64,000 nucleotides of DNA. It comes from Paenibacillus glycanilyticus. GTDB lineage: Bacteria; Bacillota; Bacilli; Paenibacillales; Paenibacillaceae. The stretch spans positions 1 through 64,000 of the forward strand of contig NZ_JAMBNP010000003.1 of NCBI RefSeq assembly GCF_023715145.1, in the 5' to 3' direction. Position 1 is the first letter of the stretch. Every line of letters begins with the position of its first letter. This document shows positions 11,772 through 21,473 of this stretch, piece by piece. The position numbers and the translations under genes were made by a program. The notes beneath the pieces were generated by a model. That model searched no databases, had not been told where the DNA came from, and saw only the letters and a program-made list of their open reading frames with translations.

Positions 11772-12050
11772 TTGTTCACATTGTTATCCACAGGTTGTTG
11801 ATAAGAGTTGCTGATTTGATGAGGTATTCACACGGAAAACATAATAATCATAGCAAAAGATCCCTTGTATTTCAACGAATTGTGAGATTTTATCCACAAA
11901 TTCAATAGCTTGTGCATAAAAGTTATCTACACCACTACATATTGTTAATATCTTGTTACCATTTCGACAAAGTTCGTCTAAAGTCCCAAAATTTTATGCA
12001 CATGTTATTAGTTTTCCGACAAACGGGTTTATTCCATGCATTTATCCACA
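11772..12050. other. oriC DnaA-box cluster upstream of dnaA
   Basis: The 564-base gap between dnaA and rpmH holds five perfect TTATNCACA boxes: 11784-11792, 11890-11898, 11994-12002 and 12042-12050 on plus, and 11911-11919 on minus. One-mismatch boxes lie at 11772-11780, 11824-11832 and 11923-11931. The DNA is A/T rich. This is the upstream half of the origin and probably also lets DnaA repress its own promoter. Confidence 0.85.
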
Positions 12051-12074
12051 ATATTTGGATGACGACTGTTTTAA

Positions 12075-12103
12075 TTGACTTTTTGGGCCTGGCGTGTTTT
12101 AAT
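12075..12103 (+). promoter_or_regulatory. rpmH promoter
   Basis: -35 TTGACT (12075-12080), 17-base spacer, -10 TTTAAT (12098-12103). The transcript would start near 12110, about 95 bases before rpmH. The -35 lies 24 bases after the last DnaA box. Confidence 0.65.
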
Positions 12104-12203
12104 AAAAAAAGCGTGTTTCAAAAATCAGCTGTTTACAAAACATAAAGCAGATCGGTGTTAAGCCGTACTGTTTAAGTACTGATATACGGGAGGTGCAGTT
12201 CAG

Positions 12204-12338
12204 ATGAGACCTACATTTAAACCGAATGTAAGCAAACGCAGCAAAGTACATGGCTTCCGCAAACGGATGAGCTCGAAAAACGGACGTAAAGTTTTGGCAG
12301 CGCGTCGTCAAAAAGGCAGAAAAGTTCTTAGCGCATAA
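12204..12338 (+). CDS. rpmH: 50S ribosomal protein L34
   Basis: 44 aa, the standard L34 length, highly basic, beginning [20 protein letters not shown]. The ribosome-binding site GGGAGGTG precedes the ATG at 12204. It is a small protein of the large ribosomal subunit. It is the first gene of the rightward arm from the origin and is followed by a strong terminator, with rnpA next. Confidence 0.97.
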   Translation: MRPTFKPNVSKRSKVHGFRKRMSSKNGRKVLAARRQKGRKVLSA

Positions 12339-12343
12339 GCAAA

Positions 12344-12370
12344 AGACCACGTCGGGTGGTCTTTTTTTTT
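12344..12370 (+). terminator. rpmH terminator
   Basis: AGACCAC-GTCGG-GTGGTCT stem followed by a run of nine or more Ts. It lies just after rpmH, so rnpA may depend on readthrough or on a weak promoter in 12371-12446. Confidence 0.85.
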
Positions 12371-12446
12371 GCCCTGCGGGCGATACTGATAAGTAGGATC
12401 CGCGGGCAATCATACATAGCATGCTTATTAATATGAAGAAAGAACG

Positions 12447-12812
12447 GTGAACCTGGTCGTGCAAAGAAAATTGCGTCTGCGTAACCGCGCTGATTTCAAT
12501 CGGATCTATCGTTACGGCAAATCCTTTGCTAATGGACAGTTTGTTGTGTATTGGTCGAGGCAGCCGGTAGCGGAACCATTCCGGTTAGGCGTCTCCGCCA
12601 GCAAAAAAATCGGCAACGCGGTTGTGCGCAACCGGATGAGGCGAGTGATCAAGGAGATTGTTCGTTTAAACGGAGCCAAAATCGTGCCGAATACCGATTT
12701 TATATTAATAGTAAGAAAACCCGCGGTTGAGATGGAGACGAAGCAGCTGGAGAAAAGCGTGTTGCACGTACTAAGAAAGGCCGGACTGCTGAAGAAGGAA
12801 GCGCGTTTTTAG
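12447..12812 (+). CDS. rnpA: ribonuclease P protein component
   Basis: 121 aa (117 if the in-frame GTG at 12459 is used). It is the basic protein cofactor of RNase P, which with the rnpB RNA trims tRNA 5' ends. The RNR signature is visible in NAVVRNRMRRVIKEIVR at the middle. Both candidate starts are GTG and neither has a strong ribosome-binding site. The start at 12459 gives MQRKLRLRNRADF, closer to family N-termini. Confidence 0.95.
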   Translation: MNLVVQRKLRLRNRADFNRIYRYGKSFANGQFVVYWSRQPVAEPFRLGVSASKKIGNAVVRNRMRRVIKEIVRLNGAKIVPNTDFILIVRKPAVEMETKQLEKSVLHVLRKAGLLKKEARF

Positions 12813-12916
12813 CAGAATCGGCCAGCGTTGCCAAGTTGTTTCTTTGTCCTATTATTTATGGTATAGTTTAGTCAATAAAATAATGCTTAGTATGGAGTGT
12901 TCAGAGAGGAGATTTG

Positions 12917-13693
12917 GTGTTGGTTTTAAAAGGAAACCGCAAGTGGCTGCTCGTACTGGGTATGGTGCTGATGGTTGTTTTGCTATCAGGATGCGCACCG
13001 CATAATTCAACCACGAGTACGGCCGATTTACAGCACGGCAACTTCTGGGAGAAGAATGTTGTTTATTACTTTGCCCTTACGCTTGATAAGTTCGCAGACT
13101 GGTTCCATGGTTCGTATGGACTAGCTATCCTGCTCATCACGATTATTGTTCGGACGGCAATTTTGCCATTAACACTCAAACAGTACCGAAGCTCGAAGGC
13201 GATGCAGGCGATTCAGCCGCAAATGGCCGAGATTAAGAAGAAGCATAAAGACAATCCGCAGAAACAGCAGGAAGAAACGATGAAGCTGTTCCAGGCGAAC
13301 AAGGTCAACCCAATGGCCGGCTGTCTGCCGCTTCTCGTGCAAATGCCTGTGTTTATGGCGCTTTATAACTCGATCTATTGGAACCCCGAGGTTCGTACCC
13401 ATGAATTCCTGGGCTTGCAGCTTGGCGAACCGGGACCTTGGTATTTCCTTCCGATCATTGCAGCGGCTACGACGTTCGTTCAGTCGAAAATGATGCAAAA
13501 ACAACAGACGCAAACGATGCCGGGCATGGGCGCTATGCTTATGATTTTCCCAGTCCTGATCTTCGTTATGGCGCTTAACTTCCCGTCGGCGCTGCCGCTG
13601 TACTGGATTTTCAGTAACATTTACACCATTATTCAAAACTACTTCCTGTACGTTCGTTCATCAAACAAGGGTAAGGAGGCCCTCGCGAAATGA
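12917..13693 (+). CDS. yidC: membrane protein insertase YidC/SpoIIIJ
   Basis: 258 aa from GTG 12917; TTG codons at 12914 and 12920 flank it, but AGAGGAG favours 12917. A signal segment ends in the lipobox LLSGC with Cys26, so the mature protein is a lipoprotein, as in B. subtilis SpoIIIJ. The 60KD_IMP/Oxa1 core with five membrane spans follows. It helps insert and fold inner-membrane proteins and in Bacillus is needed for forespore gene expression. Its stop overlaps the start of jag by four bases, so the two are translated together. Confidence 0.96.
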   Translation: MLVLKGNRKWLLVLGMVLMVVLLSGCAPHNSTTSTADLQHGNFWEKNVVYYFALTLDKFADWFHGSYGLAILLITIIVRTAILPLTLKQYRSSKAMQAIQPQMAEIKKKHKDNPQKQQEETMKLFQANKVNPMAGCLPLLVQMPVFMALYNSIYWNPEVRTHEFLGLQLGEPGPWYFLPIIAAATTFVQSKMMQKQQTQTMPGMGAMLMIFPVLIFVMALNFPSALPLYWIFSNIYTIIQNYFLYVRSSNKGKEALAK

Positions 13694-14322
13694 AGAAAAT
13701 CGTAGCATCAGGAAAAACGATTGATGATGCTGTACGGAGCGGTTTGACACAATTAAATGTAACCATGGATCGCGTGAAAGTGCTCGTGACGGAACAGCCT
13801 TCCAAAGGATTGTTCGGACTCATTGGCGTTAAAGAAGCAAAGGTTGAGCTGGAGCTTATACCGGATCCAACAATTGAAGCAGAGCAATTTCTTCGTGATG
13901 TGGCAGAGGCGATGGGACTTACGATCGCTATCGAACGGAAACAAACGAAAGAAGCAACTTATCTGTCCGTTTCGGGCGGAGGGGATATTGGCATGCTGAT
14001 AGGCCGGCGCGGTCAAACGCTTGACGCGCTGCAGTATTTGGTTAACATTGTGGCAAATCGATATTCAGACAGCCATCTTCGGATCGTACTTGATGCAGAA
14101 GATTTTCGCGAGCGTCGCCGCAAAACGCTGGAAGAATTATCGGAACGCCTTGCAGGCAGAGTTATTCGCACGAAGAAAGAAGTCGTGCTCGAACCGATGT
14201 CGTCGCATGAACGCAAAGTGATTCATTCCCAGCTTCAAAATCACCCAAGGGTAAAAACTTACAGCAAGGGCGACGAGCCAAATCGGCGAGTTGTTATTGC
14301 TTTGAAGGAAAAGCAGATGTAA
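13690..14322 (+). CDS. jag: RNA-binding protein Jag/KhpB
   Basis: 210 aa. Order of domains: Jag_N (residues 1-50, including KGLFGLIGVKEAKVEL), a KH domain centred on LIGRRGQTLDALQYLVN, and a C-terminal R3H domain containing SSHERKVIHSQL. The family (KhpB, EloR) binds RNA and is linked to cell elongation in streptococci and to SpoIIIJ in Bacillus by gene order. It overlaps yidC by ATGA and is followed by a terminator at 14350. Confidence 0.94.
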   Translation: MKKIVASGKTIDDAVRSGLTQLNVTMDRVKVLVTEQPSKGLFGLIGVKEAKVELELIPDPTIEAEQFLRDVAEAMGLTIAIERKQTKEATYLSVSGGGDIGMLIGRRGQTLDALQYLVNIVANRYSDSHLRIVLDAEDFRERRRKTLEELSERLAGRVIRTKKEVVLEPMSSHERKVIHSQLQNHPRVKTYSKGDEPNRRVVIALKEKQM

Positions 14323-14349
14323 AGTTAAATCCATACGTAATCCAATTCG

Positions 14350-14381
14350 CAGCAATGGCTCTCGTGGTCATTGCTGTTTTT
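14350..14381 (+). terminator. jag terminator
   Basis: CAGCAATG/CATTGCTG arms with an 11-base loop and five Ts. It separates yidC-jag from mnmE, whose start follows 25 bases later. Confidence 0.7.
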
Positions 14382-14405
14382 CCATTTGAGAGGTGCTGAA
14401 AGCTG

Positions 14406-15785
14406 ATGGTGCACGATACTATTGCGGCGATTTCGACTGCGATCGGAGAAGGCGGCATAGCGATTATTCGCGTCAGCGGTCCCGATGCGATCGAAGGGAC
14501 TGCCCGAATTTTTCGTTCAAGGACCGATCTTCGGGATGCGGCAACGCATACCGTTCAATACGGTCATATTATAGATCCGAAGAGCGGGGAAGAAGTTGAA
14601 GAGGTTATTGTGACCGTTATGCGCGGTCCCCGTTCCTTCACGGCAGAGGATGTCGTTGAAATCAATGCCCATGGCGGCGTTGTTGCGGTGAAGAAGGTGC
14701 TTGATCAGGTTCTTCTGCAGGATGGGATGAGACTTGCGGAGCCAGGCGAGTTCACGAAGAGAGCCTTCCTTAATGGACGGATCGATCTGATGCAGGCGGA
14801 AGCGGTAATCGACCTTATCCGTTCGAAATCGGACCGTGCTTTCTCGGTTGCGCGCAAGCAGGCGGAGGGAACGCTGTCGAAGCGGATCAAGGCGCTGCGG
14901 CAGACCGTCATTGAGCTGCTCGCGCATATTGAAGTGAATATCGATTATCCCGAGCATGATGTCGAAGATCTGACAAGCGCTTATATCCGCGAACAAAGCG
15001 GATCTGCCCTGGAGGAGATCGGCAAGCTGTTAAAAACGGCGAATGAAGGTAAAATATTGCGAGAGGGCATAATGACAGCAATCGTGGGCCGTCCCAATGT
15101 GGGCAAGTCCTCGCTTCTTAATATGCTGGCGCAGGAGAACAAAGCGATTGTAACGGATATTCCCGGTACAACAAGAGATGTTATTGAAGAGTATGTTACG
15201 CTTAATCATATTCCGCTCAGACTGCTGGATACGGCGGGCATTCGCGAAACAAACGACGTGGTGGAGAAAATCGGCGTCGAGCGCTCGCATAACGCGTTGG
15301 AAGAAGCCGATTTGATCTTGTTCGTTCTTAACAATAATGAGCCTATGCATGAGGATGACCGTGTGCTCCTTGAGAAGGTGAAGGATCGCCAGCTTATTCT
15401 TATTATCAATAAATCGGATTTGGAATCGAAGCTGGACATGGCTGAGATTAACTCGTTGATCGATGAAGAGCGGATCGTTCGCATGTCGGTAAGAGAAGAA
15501 GAAGGGCTTGATCTGCTGGAGAAGGCCATCAGCAAGCTGTTTTTCGAAGGGCAGCTGGATTCCGGAGATTTGACATATGTCAGCAACGTTCGGCATATTT
15601 CTTTGCTGAAGCGGGCGCAGCAGTCGCTCCTTGATGCCATTGAAGCGTCGAATGCCGGCATTCCAATCGACCTGATCCAGATCGACGTACGCTCCGCATG
15701 GGAGTCGCTTGGCGAAATATTAGGCGATGAGGTTGGCGATTCGTTGATCGACCAAATTTTCTCGCAGTTCTGCTTAGGCAAATAA
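14406..15785 (+). CDS. mnmE: tRNA modification GTPase MnmE
   Basis: 459 aa with GAGAGGTGC upstream of the ATG. It has an N-terminal TrmE folate-binding domain, a helical domain, and an inserted G domain with P-loop GRPNVGKSSLLN, DIPGTTRD and DTAG. The C-terminal catalytic CLGK motif closes the protein. With MnmG it builds the cmnm5 group on U34 of several tRNAs. mnmG follows 80 bases downstream. Confidence 0.97.
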   Translation: MVHDTIAAISTAIGEGGIAIIRVSGPDAIEGTARIFRSRTDLRDAATHTVQYGHIIDPKSGEEVEEVIVTVMRGPRSFTAEDVVEINAHGGVVAVKKVLDQVLLQDGMRLAEPGEFTKRAFLNGRIDLMQAEAVIDLIRSKSDRAFSVARKQAEGTLSKRIKALRQTVIELLAHIEVNIDYPEHDVEDLTSAYIREQSGSALEEIGKLLKTANEGKILREGIMTAIVGRPNVGKSSLLNMLAQENKAIVTDIPGTTRDVIEEYVTLNHIPLRLLDTAGIRETNDVVEKIGVERSHNALEEADLILFVLNNNEPMHEDDRVLLEKVKDRQLILIINKSDLESKLDMAEINSLIDEERIVRMSVREEEGLDLLEKAISKLFFEGQLDSGDLTYVSNVRHISLLKRAQQSLLDAIEASNAGIPIDLIQIDVRSAWESLGEILGDEVGDSLIDQIFSQFCLGK

Positions 15786-15865
15786 TTTAGCTCGAAAGAT
15801 AGATGGCGACCGGCAGGCAGGGAGAACCATGCCTGCGCGGTTCGATGAATTGGAGGGATAAACAA

Positions 15866-17755
15866 ATGACGTACGAAGCTGGGCAATATGACGTAATCGT
15901 TATAGGAGCGGGTCATGCCGGCTGTGAATCGGCGCTTGCTTCCGCACGGATGGGCTGTGAGACGCTTTTGCTCACAATCAACCTGGACATGGTGGCTTTT
16001 ATGCCTTGTAACCCGTCGATCGGGGGACCAGCCAAAGGGCATGTCGTCCGTGAAATTGATGCATTAGGCGGGGAAATGGGCCGCAATATTGATAAAACAT
16101 TTATTCAAATGCGGATGCTGAATACGGGGAAAGGACCAGCCGTTCACGCACTTCGTGCACAGGCCGATAAATTCTCCTATCAGCATACAATGAAGAAGAC
16201 AATCGAGGAAACGGATCATCTGACTCTTCGTCAAGGGATGGCAGAGGATTTAATCGTCGAGGACGGCAAAGTAATCGGCATTGTGACCAAAACAGGCGCA
16301 ATCTACCGCGCGAAAGCTGTCGTTATTACAACGGGTACCTACCTTCGCGGCAAAATTATCATGGGCGAGCTGATGTACGAGAGTGGCCCGAATAACCAGC
16401 AGCCATCGGTTAAGCTGTCTGCAAGCCTGAAGGAGCTGGGCTTTAAGCTCGCTCGCTTCAAGACGGGAACACCTCCGCGCGTGCATAAGGATACCATTGA
16501 TTTCAGCAAAACGGAAATTCAGCCGGGTGATGACAATCCGAAGTTTTTCTCGTATGAAACCAAGTCCTCCGACAATGAGCAGCTGCCATGCTGGCTGACA
16601 TACACGTCCGAAGCGACTCACAAAATCATTAACGACAATTTGCACCGTGCCCCTATGTTCTCCGGAGCGATTGAAGGTACGGGTCCGCGTTATTGTCCGT
16701 CTATCGAAGATAAAATCGTCCGCTTCGCGGATAAGCCAAAGCATCAAATCTTCCTGGAGCCGGAAGGCAAGCATACGTCGGAGTATTATGTGCAAGGTCT
16801 CTCGACAAGCATGCCCGAGGACGTACAGCTTGGTATTTTACGATCAATCCCAGGTTTGGAAAATGTTGAGATGATGCGTAACGGCTATGCGATTGAGTAT
16901 GACGCCGTTGTTCCGACGCAACTTTGGCCGTCCCTGGAGACAAAGCTGGTTGACGGTTTATTCACAGCCGGACAAATTAACGGAACATCCGGTTATGAAG
17001 AAGCCGCTGGTCAAGGAATCATCGCCGGCATTAATGCGGCACGCAAGGTGCAGGGTAGAGAACCGGTTATCATTGAGCGTTCGCAAGGGTATATCGGCGT
17101 GATGATCGATGACCTGGTGACGAAGGGGACCAACGATCCTTACCGTTTGCTGACATCCCGCGCGGAATACCGCCTGCTGCTTCGTCATGATAATGCGGAT
17201 CTTCGGTTGACTCCTACAGGTTATGAGATCGGTCTTATTTCGGAGGAGCGTTATCAGGAGTTCCTTAATAAGAAAGAGCTTGTAGCGCAAGAAATTGAAC
17301 GCCTTGGCACCGTGAAAATCCGTCCGGAGGTTGCCCAGCCTATGCTGGATGCAGCGAATTCCGCGCCAATTGCTTTTACAATGGATGCCTTATCATTGCT
17401 TCGCCGTCCGGAACTGACTTATGCGCTGATTGAGCCTTTTGCGCCATCGGAGCTTCCGTTGACGGAAGAAATGAAAGAGCAGGTCGAAATTCAAATTAAA
17501 TATGCCGGTTATATTGAAAAGCAGCTGCATCAGGTTGAACGATTGAACAAGATGGAGAAGAAGAAGATTCCGGATGATATTGTGTACAGCGAAGTGCATG
17601 GTCTTGCATCGGAAGCTAAACAAAAGTTAGCCGACATCCGACCTTTGTCGATTGGCCAGGCTTCCCGGATCGCAGGCGTTACTCCTGCAGACATCTCCAT
17701 TCTGCTGGTTTATTTGGAACACTATAACCGGGTGACGGCAGCGAGAGGACAATGA
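15866..17755 (+). CDS. mnmG: tRNA uridine-5-carboxymethylaminomethyl modification enzyme MnmG
   Basis: 629 aa from the ATG at 15866, which has GGAGGGATAAACAA before it; an earlier in-frame codon at 15803 would add 21 unlikely residues. FAD-binding [17 protein letters not shown] lies near the N-terminus, and the GidA signature [21 protein letters not shown] follows. It is the partner of MnmE in wobble-uridine modification. The stop overlaps rsmG by the ATGA arrangement. Confidence 0.97.
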   Translation: MTYEAGQYDVIVIGAGHAGCESALASARMGCETLLLTINLDMVAFMPCNPSIGGPAKGHVVREIDALGGEMGRNIDKTFIQMRMLNTGKGPAVHALRAQADKFSYQHTMKKTIEETDHLTLRQGMAEDLIVEDGKVIGIVTKTGAIYRAKAVVITTGTYLRGKIIMGELMYESGPNNQQPSVKLSASLKELGFKLARFKTGTPPRVHKDTIDFSKTEIQPGDDNPKFFSYETKSSDNEQLPCWLTYTSEATHKIINDNLHRAPMFSGAIEGTGPRYCPSIEDKIVRFADKPKHQIFLEPEGKHTSEYYVQGLSTSMPEDVQLGILRSIPGLENVEMMRNGYAIEYDAVVPTQLWPSLETKLVDGLFTAGQINGTSGYEEAAGQGIIAGINAARKVQGREPVIIERSQGYIGVMIDDLVTKGTNDPYRLLTSRAEYRLLLRHDNADLRLTPTGYEIGLISEERYQEFLNKKELVAQEIERLGTVKIRPEVAQPMLDAANSAPIAFTMDALSLLRRPELTYALIEPFAPSELPLTEEMKEQVEIQIKYAGYIEKQLHQVERLNKMEKKKIPDDIVYSEVHGLASEAKQKLADIRPLSIGQASRIAGVTPADISILLVYLEHYNRVTAARGQ

Positions 17756-18477
17756 TGACAGAGACGCATGTATGGTTTGAAAAGCTGCTGGGGGAGAACG
17801 GGATATCGTTAACCCCGAAGCAGCTCGAGCAATTTGATTCCTATCACCGCTTGCTGGTGGAGTGGAATGAACGAATGAATTTGACGGGCATTACCGAACG
17901 CGATGCGGTATTCGAGAAGCATTTCTACGACTCGGTATCGCTATCGTTTTTCGTGGATATGAAGGAAGTAGGCAGCATTGCAGATATTGGTTCGGGTGCG
18001 GGGTTCCCAAGCATTCCTCTGAAAATTTGTTTCCCGCATTTGAAAGTGGTCATTGTTGATTCGCTTAACAAACGGATTCAATTTCTGAATCATCTAGCTC
18101 AAGAGCTTGGCCTTGACCATGTGAGCTGCGTGCATGGTCGTGCCGAGGATATTGCGAGACTACCGGAGTACAGAGATTCCTTCGACCTTGTGACTGCAAG
18201 AGCAGTTGCTCGTCTTAATGTGTTAAATGAATTTTGCCTACCTTTCACTCGCAAGCGTGGAACCTTTGCAGCAATGAAGGGCTCCCAAAGCGTAGAAGAA
18301 GTGAAGGAGGCTGGTGTGAGTCTGCGCGAGTTAAAAGGAAAAGTTCGTGCGGAGCAAGCTTTCAAGCTGCCGTTTGAGCAGTCGGAACGATACATCGTGT
18401 TGATTGAGAAGACGGATGTTACTCCAAAAAAATATCCGCGCAAAGCAGGCACTCCGCTTAAGCAGCCGCTTGTATAA
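17752..18477 (+). CDS. rsmG: 16S rRNA (guanine527-N7) methyltransferase RsmG
   Basis: 241 aa, overlapping mnmG by four bases. It is a class I SAM-dependent methyltransferase with the glycine-rich SAM motif [15 protein letters not shown] and the [13 protein letters not shown] helix. It methylates N7 of G527 in 16S rRNA; loss gives low-level streptomycin resistance in other bacteria. A second ATG three bases on is also possible. The C-terminus is basic and Pro-rich. A parS-containing palindrome follows directly. Confidence 0.96.
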   Translation: MMTETHVWFEKLLGENGISLTPKQLEQFDSYHRLLVEWNERMNLTGITERDAVFEKHFYDSVSLSFFVDMKEVGSIADIGSGAGFPSIPLKICFPHLKVVIVDSLNKRIQFLNHLAQELGLDHVSCVHGRAEDIARLPEYRDSFDLVTARAVARLNVLNEFCLPFTRKRGTFAAMKGSQSVEEVKEAGVSLRELKGKVRAEQAFKLPFEQSERYIVLIEKTDVTPKKYPRKAGTPLKQPLV

Positions 18478-18481
18478 ACGC

Positions 18482-18527
18482 CAAATAAACCTCCGTATGT
18501 TCCACGTGAAACATACGGAGGTTTATT
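18482..18527 (+). terminator. long palindrome: rsmG terminator containing parS
   Basis: Two perfect arms of about 19 bases (AAATAAACCTCCGTATGTT and its complement) flank the core of a perfect parS. A short T stretch (TTTATTTGTG) lies at the 3' end. The location right after rsmG indicates a transcription terminator; the centre indicates a ParB site. The two roles share the same bases. Confidence 0.65.
18498..18513 (+). promoter_or_regulatory. parS centromere site 1
   Basis: TGTTCCACGTGAAACA is identical to the B. subtilis consensus parS bound by Spo0J/ParB. ParB loads here, spreads, and recruits condensin to the origin. It lies about 8 kb from the dnaA-dnaN gap. Confidence 0.93.
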
Positions 18528-18643
18528 TGTGTCTATCTGAAATATTACGAAGATCAAGCAGGAAAAACCCAGCATGAAGTCGAAATACTAGAGTAGATAA
18601 GACGACCCGGTCGAAATGAGATTCGATAGTCTCTTAAATGAGG

Positions 18644-18672
18644 TTGTTTGTACACTGTAATATAGATAAAAT
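18644..18672 (+). promoter_or_regulatory. noc promoter
   Basis: -35 TTGTTT (18644-18649), 17-base spacer, -10 TAAAAT (18667-18672), roughly 100 bases before noc. The remaining part of 18528-18773 shows no gene. Confidence 0.5.
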
Positions 18673-18773
18673 GGTAGTAACGGGAATTATGCCGTTAATG
18701 CATAGCAGCACATCTTGGAAACCAGCCCATAACAACGGTAATGGTTTCTTGGTCGGGTGGTAGAGTAGATAAT

Positions 18774-19592
18774 ATGAAGGAATCATTTTCCCGTTTATTC
18801 GGTCTAAGTGATCAGCGGAGCGGTCAAGAAGAGGTCCGGCAAATTCCTATCCAAGATATTGATACGAGTCCGTTCCAGCCTCGGACAATCTTCGATGATG
18901 AACGTATCGATGAGTTGTGCCAAACGATCAAAACGCATGGCGTTATTCAGCCGATTGTTGTTCGTGCACGCAATGGCAGATATGAAATCATTGCTGGCGA
19001 GCGTCGTTGGCGTGCGGTTACTAAGCTTGGATACGAGACTATACCGGCTATTATTCGCGAGTTTAACGATTCACAAACAGCATCTATTGCATTAATCGAA
19101 AACCTGCAGCGCGAGAACTTGACAGCTATTGAGGAAGCGGTTGCCTATCAGAAGCTAATTGAGCTTCATGAGTTGACGCAGGAGAGCCTAGCTCAACGAT
19201 TAGGCAAGAGCCAATCCACGATAGCAAACAAATTGCGCTTGCTGGGATTAAATGACACTGTTAAAGAAGCGCTTGCCAGTCGTAAAATATCAGAGAGACA
19301 TGCTAGAGCGTTGCTTTCTCTTGATACGGAAGAGCTTCAAAACCAGGTGCTTGAAGAAATCATTACAAGAGAATTAAACGTTAAGCAAACGGAGAACCGT
19401 ATTGCTTCATTGAAGGAAGAGCCAAAAGCAAAGCAAACGAAGCGTTTTGCTATGCCGAAGAATACTCGTCTAGCGTTTAATACCATTCGTCAAGCTGTAC
19501 AGATGGTGTCCAGCACGGGGATGGAAATTAAGGCTGACGAAAAAGATCTTGGCGATTTTTATGAGATTACTATTCATATACCGAAAAGTTAG
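18774..19592 (+). CDS. noc: nucleoid occlusion protein Noc
   Basis: 272 aa from ATG 18774. The N-terminus [11 protein letters not shown] is the amphipathic membrane-targeting sequence typical of Noc. The ParB-type N-domain shows GERRWRAV and IENLQRENL; a central HTH ([12 protein letters not shown]) follows. Noc binds chromosomal sites and blocks division over the nucleoid. It is distinguished from the spo0J copy downstream by its N-terminus and by its position after rsmG. The ribosome-binding site is weak. Confidence 0.94.
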   Translation: MKESFSRLFGLSDQRSGQEEVRQIPIQDIDTSPFQPRTIFDDERIDELCQTIKTHGVIQPIVVRARNGRYEIIAGERRWRAVTKLGYETIPAIIREFNDSQTASIALIENLQRENLTAIEEAVAYQKLIELHELTQESLAQRLGKSQSTIANKLRLLGLNDTVKEALASRKISERHARALLSLDTEELQNQVLEEIITRELNVKQTENRIASLKEEPKAKQTKRFAMPKNTRLAFNTIRQAVQMVSSTGMEIKADEKDLGDFYEITIHIPKS

Positions 19593-19733
19593 CTTTGCGT
19601 AAATCGGAAAAGATGCACGTAATAGTACTAATCCGGGCCGTCCTCTATGAGGGCGGCAAAACCGTTTATAGCGGTACGTTTCACCGTTAGATCATCATGG
19701 GATTAAAAGTTTGGGACACAGAGGTGAACAAGT

Positions 19734-20507
19734 TTGTCTAAAATCATTGCAATAGCCAATCAAAAGGGCGGTGTTGGTAAAACGACAACGTCTGTTAACT
19801 TAGGGGCATGCCTGGCAACACTCGGTAAACGGGTGCTGCTGGTTGACATTGACCCGCAAGGTAACACGACAAGCGGAATTGGTATCAATAAAGCAGACGT
19901 GAACAACTGCATTTATGATGTACTTATTAATGACGTGCATCCAAAGGATGCGATGTTCGAAACAAAAATCGATGGACTTAAAATCATCCCTGCGACGATC
20001 CAACTCGCCGGTGCCGAGATTGAAATGGTGCCAACGATCTCTCGTGAGCTTCGCCTGAAGAAAGCGCTGCATCTCGTGAAGGATCAATTCGACTATATTC
20101 TGATTGATTGCCCGCCTTCGCTTGGTTTGCTGACGATTAACTCTCTGACAGCGGCTGACTCGGTTATCATTCCGATTCAATGTGAATATTACGCGCTGGA
20201 AGGATTAAGCCAGCTCTTAAATACAGTAAGACTCGTTCAAAAGCACTTGAACACAACCCTTCAAATTGAAGGGGTATTGTTGACGATGCTTGATGCGCGG
20301 ACTAACCTGGGTATCCAGGTGATCGAAGAAGTGAAGAAGTATTTCCAACAGAAAGTGTATCAAACGATTATTCCGCGGAATGTTCGTTTGAGCGAAGCGC
20401 CATCCCATGGCGAGGCTATTATTACGTATGATCCAAGATCCAAAGGTGCTGAAGTATATCTTGAACTTGCTAAGGAAGTGATTATGTATGAGCAAGCGGC
20501 TAGGTAG
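19734..20507 (+). CDS. soj: chromosome-partitioning ATPase Soj/ParA
   Basis: 257 aa from TTG 19734 with GAGGTGAAC upstream. The deviant Walker A motif KGGVGKTTT is at residues 10-18 and DIDPQGNTTSG follows. Soj regulates DnaA and, with Spo0J, segregates origins. Its 3' end overlaps spo0J by 20 bases, so the two form one operon. Confidence 0.97.
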   Translation: MSKIIAIANQKGGVGKTTTSVNLGACLATLGKRVLLVDIDPQGNTTSGIGINKADVNNCIYDVLINDVHPKDAMFETKIDGLKIIPATIQLAGAEIEMVPTISRELRLKKALHLVKDQFDYILIDCPPSLGLLTINSLTAADSVIIPIQCEYYALEGLSQLLNTVRLVQKHLNTTLQIEGVLLTMLDARTNLGIQVIEEVKKYFQQKVYQTIIPRNVRLSEAPSHGEAIITYDPRSKGAEVYLELAKEVIMYEQAAR

Positions 20508-21345
20508 AGGACTTGATGCGCTTATTCCATCGCTTTCGGTAAGCGAAGACGATAAAGTCATTGAAATTCAATTAACGCAACTGCGTCCGAACCCGTATCA
20601 ACCACGCAAAACATTTGATGACGAATCCATTAAAGAATTGGCAGAATCGATCAAACAGCATGGTGTTATCCAACCGATTATCGTACGCACCGTACTTAAG
20701 GGTTACGAGATTATTGCGGGGGAGAGACGTTTCCGCGCCTCGCAGCTTTGCGGCAACTCAACGGTACCTGCAGTTGTTCGAGCATTTTCTGATCAGCAGG
20801 TTATGGAAATTGCCCTTATTGAGAATCTGCAGCGTGAGGATCTAAATGCGATTGAGACAGCGATGGCTTATCAAGGGCTGATGGATAAATTCAAGCTGAC
20901 GCAAGAAGAGCTGTCGATGAAGGTTGGCAAGTCCCGATCGCATATCGCAAACTTCCTTCGTCTACTGGCATTGCCTTCAGAGATCAAGGATAATGTTTCA
21001 CGTGGAACAATCTCGATGGGTCATGCAAGAGCATTAGTAGGGATTAAGGACGCAGTAGTTCAAAAGGACATGGCTAACCGCACGGTGAGTCTCGGCTGGA
21101 GTGTTCGCGATCTGGAGGAAGCGATTCAGAAGCTTGAAGTGAAGGAGACGGCAGAAGCGGCTAAGGCGAAAGCGAAGTCGAAGAAACGGGATCCGTATAT
21201 AGAGAGCTTGGAAGAGTCGTTAAGAGATCGGTTCAAGACAACGGTTAAGATCAAGCAACAAAAAGAAAAGGGCAAGATCGAGCTGCAATATTACAATAAA
21301 CAGGATTTGGAGCGGCTGCTCGAGATGCTCCAGAATATGGCGTGA
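20488..21345 (+). CDS. spo0J: chromosome-partitioning protein Spo0J/ParB
   Basis: 285 aa. The ParB N-domain CTPase motif GERRFRAS and the IENLQREDLNAIETA segment are clear, followed by the HTH GKSRSHIANFLRLL and a basic C-terminal dimerisation region. It binds parS, loads condensin and stimulates Soj ATPase. A perfect parS lies within the coding sequence, as in B. subtilis spo0J. Confidence 0.97.
   Translation: MSKRLGRGLDALIPSLSVSEDDKVIEIQLTQLRPNPYQPRKTFDDESIKELAESIKQHGVIQPIIVRTVLKGYEIIAGERRFRASQLCGNSTVPAVVRAFSDQQVMEIALIENLQREDLNAIETAMAYQGLMDKFKLTQEELSMKVGKSRSHIANFLRLLALPSEIKDNVSRGTISMGHARALVGIKDAVVQKDMANRTVSLGWSVRDLEEAIQKLEVKETAEAAKAKAKSKKRDPYIESLEESLRDRFKTTVKIKQQKEKGKIELQYYNKQDLERLLEMLQNMA
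20994..21009 (-). promoter_or_regulatory. parS centromere site 2, inside spo0J
   Basis: TGTTTCACGTGGAACA is the exact reverse complement of the consensus parS. It lies in spo0J just after the HTH codons, the same position as the main parS of B. subtilis. It encodes NVSRGT in the protein. Confidence 0.93.
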
Positions 21346-21359
21346 TTTATCTGAATATC

Positions 21360-21417
21360 TAGCATACCAAAGTTGTAATCTTTGAACTGAAAGATTAAAC
21401 TAAGGTATGCTATTCTT
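21360..21417 (+). terminator. spo0J terminator
   Basis: Outer arms TAGCATACC/GGTATGCTA enclose an inner hairpin AATCTTT/AAAGATT, then TTCTT. The T tract is short, so strength is uncertain. Confidence 0.5.
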
Positions 21418-21473
21418 ATGTCTATATGAGGTTAATTTGCTAGGGTAGAAGAGAAAGGAGGAAGGATGGAACG

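Noticed and set aside
12099-12464. 121-codon minus frame over rpmH
   Set aside because: Antisense to rpmH and its terminator.
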